Assembly (NCBI GenBank): GCA_013152105.1
Contig: JAADHA010000330.1
Location: 1 to 9,023, forward strand
DNA from: Oligoflexia bacterium
Lineage (GTDB): Bacteria > Myxococcota_A > UBA796 > UBA2385
Direction of reading: 5' to 3'
Length of the DNA stretch: 9,023 bases
This document shows, one piece after another, positions 8,604 to 9,023 of this stretch. Below the pieces are notes generated by a model. The model ran no database searches. It was not told the DNA's origin and was given only the letters and a program-made list of their open reading frames with translations. Position 1 is the first letter of the stretch. Each line of letters begins with the position of its first letter. A program made the position numbers and the translations under genes.

Positions 8604-8885
8604 GAGCACGCGGCGTGAGGGGTAGAAGCCAGTGGCGACGGTCTGGTCGCCCAACATGACCAGTGGCAGGGCGGCCTGGCCCTGGGACTGAAGCGCCGCC
8701 TTGACCGCGGGCTCGACGAAGGCGCCGGGCTGCTGGGCCAGGTTGAAGCGCTGCACGTCGACCCCCTGGGCGGCCAGCCAGGCCGCGTCGGCCGCGAATC
8801 GGACCAACTCGGGGTCGACGCCGGGGCCGCACACTCCGGTGGAGCAGCACAGGGCGGGGTCGAAGATGCGGAGGGCTTGGGACAT
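8574..8885 (-). CDS. arsD: ArsD family arsenite metallochaperone / trans-acting repressor
   Basis: A 103-residue ArsD protein. ArsD delivers As(III) or Sb(III) to the ArsA ATPase of the efflux pump and acts as a weak repressor of ars operons. Visible: the hallmark IFDPALCCSTGVCGPGVDP (7-25) with the three metal-binding cysteines C13, C14 and C19, then VQRFNLAQQPGAFV and a LPLVMLGDQTVATGFYPSR segment, all in family order. The C-terminal Cys pairs of the E. coli plasmid protein are absent, as in many chromosomal ArsD. The ATG at 8885 matches the family N terminus; an in-frame GTG further upstream would add 29 Pro/Arg-rich residues and would place the promoter inside the gene, so it is rejected. 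The upstream ribosome site is weak (GAG at about 6 bases). No arsA, arsB or arsC is downstream; the next gene converges. Partners may lie beyond the right edge. Confidence 0.93.
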   Translation of the reverse strand: MSQALRIFDPALCCSTGVCGPGVDPELVRFAADAAWLAAQGVDVQRFNLAQQPGAFVEPAVKAALQSQGQAALPLVMLGDQTVATGFYPSRRVLIKLLGLSQA

Positions 8886-8908
8886 GGGTGGTCTCGGGCT
8901 TGGTTCGT

Positions 8909-8928
8909 ATTTCGTCTTGTAGCGAAAT
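8909..8928. promoter_or_regulatory. Probable ArsR-type operator of arsD
   Basis: ATTTCG (8909-8914) and CGAAAT (8923-8928) are perfect inverted arms with an 8-base spacer, in a notably AT-rich patch of GC-rich DNA, 24 bases upstream of the arsD ATG. The spacer contains the -10 hexamer of the arsD promoter. ArsR-family repressors typically bind such 12-2-12-like or short AT-rich dyads over promoters; the identity of the regulator is inferred from the arsD context. Confidence 0.6.
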
Positions 8929-8944
8929 GGCGGGTGGGGTGCAA
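8916..8944 (-). promoter_or_regulatory. Sigma-70-like promoter of arsD
   Basis: On the minus strand, TTGCAC (8939-8944) and TACAAG (8916-8921) are separated by exactly 17 bases; they match the consensus hexamers at three or more and four positions. Transcription would start around 8908, about 23 bases before the ATG. The -10 lies between the arms of the inverted repeat, so a bound repressor would block the polymerase. Confidence 0.5.
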
Positions 8945-9023
8945 GGGCGTGGGTGGATCGGGTAGCGATCACGGCGCCAGAGAGTCTTGGAGCGTCCGGT
9001 ACGGTGCCCCTCTGCCACAGTGG

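Noticed and set aside
8886..8972. N-terminal extension of arsD from an upstream GTG
   Set aside because: It would add 29 Pro/Arg-rich residues absent from the family and would put the promoter and operator-like dyad inside the coding region.
8971..9023. Minus-strand frame ending near 8970 that could be the tail of a gene beyond the right edge
   Set aside because: Only about 17 codons are visible and they carry no recognisable motif, so it cannot be supported.

Overview
The window is GC-rich DNA with tightly packed genes, short junctions and GTG/TTG start codons. It looks like a Gram-negative bacterium with a large accessory gene set. A myxobacterial or other deltaproteobacterial-type host fits best, given the PrkA-YeaH-SpoVR stress operon beside an arginyltransferase-like gene and sugar-modification genes, but no marker gene here fixes the taxonomy.

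Layout from left to right. (1) Positions 3-1001, plus strand: the 3' part of an arginyl/leucyl-tRNA-protein transferase-like gene that runs in from beyond the left edge. (2) Positions 6179-1006, minus strand: a four-gene operon of prkA (Ser kinase/AAA+ protein), yeaH (DUF444, vWA-like), spoVR and an unrecognised 151-residue gene. The genes are separated by 1 or 14 bases or overlap by 3, so translation is probably coupled along the operon. It converges on the transferase gene, and a perfect 8-bp stem palindrome covers both stop codons. (3) Positions 6180-6652: a 473-base divergent regulatory region with several small dyads and no convincing gene. (4) Positions 6653-8559, plus strand: a two-gene unit of an RmlB-like NAD-dependent sugar-nucleotide dehydratase/epimerase and a family 2 glycosyltransferase, overlapping by 10 bases. 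These probably act on surface polysaccharide. (5) Positions 8885-8574, minus strand: an ArsD-type arsenic metallochaperone/repressor with its own promoter. A perfect inverted repeat overlaps the -10 element, an arrangement typical of metalloid-responsive repression.

The core of the window is the conserved general-stress triad PrkA-YeaH-SpoVR. The partners of this triad are known to be co-conserved, but its biochemistry is still poorly defined. The most original content is the fourth operon gene after spoVR, the stand-alone arsD with its overlapping operator and promoter, and the transferase homologue with an Asp-rich insertion and a roughly 150-residue C-terminal extension. No RNA genes, CRISPR arrays, insertion sequences or phage genes were seen.
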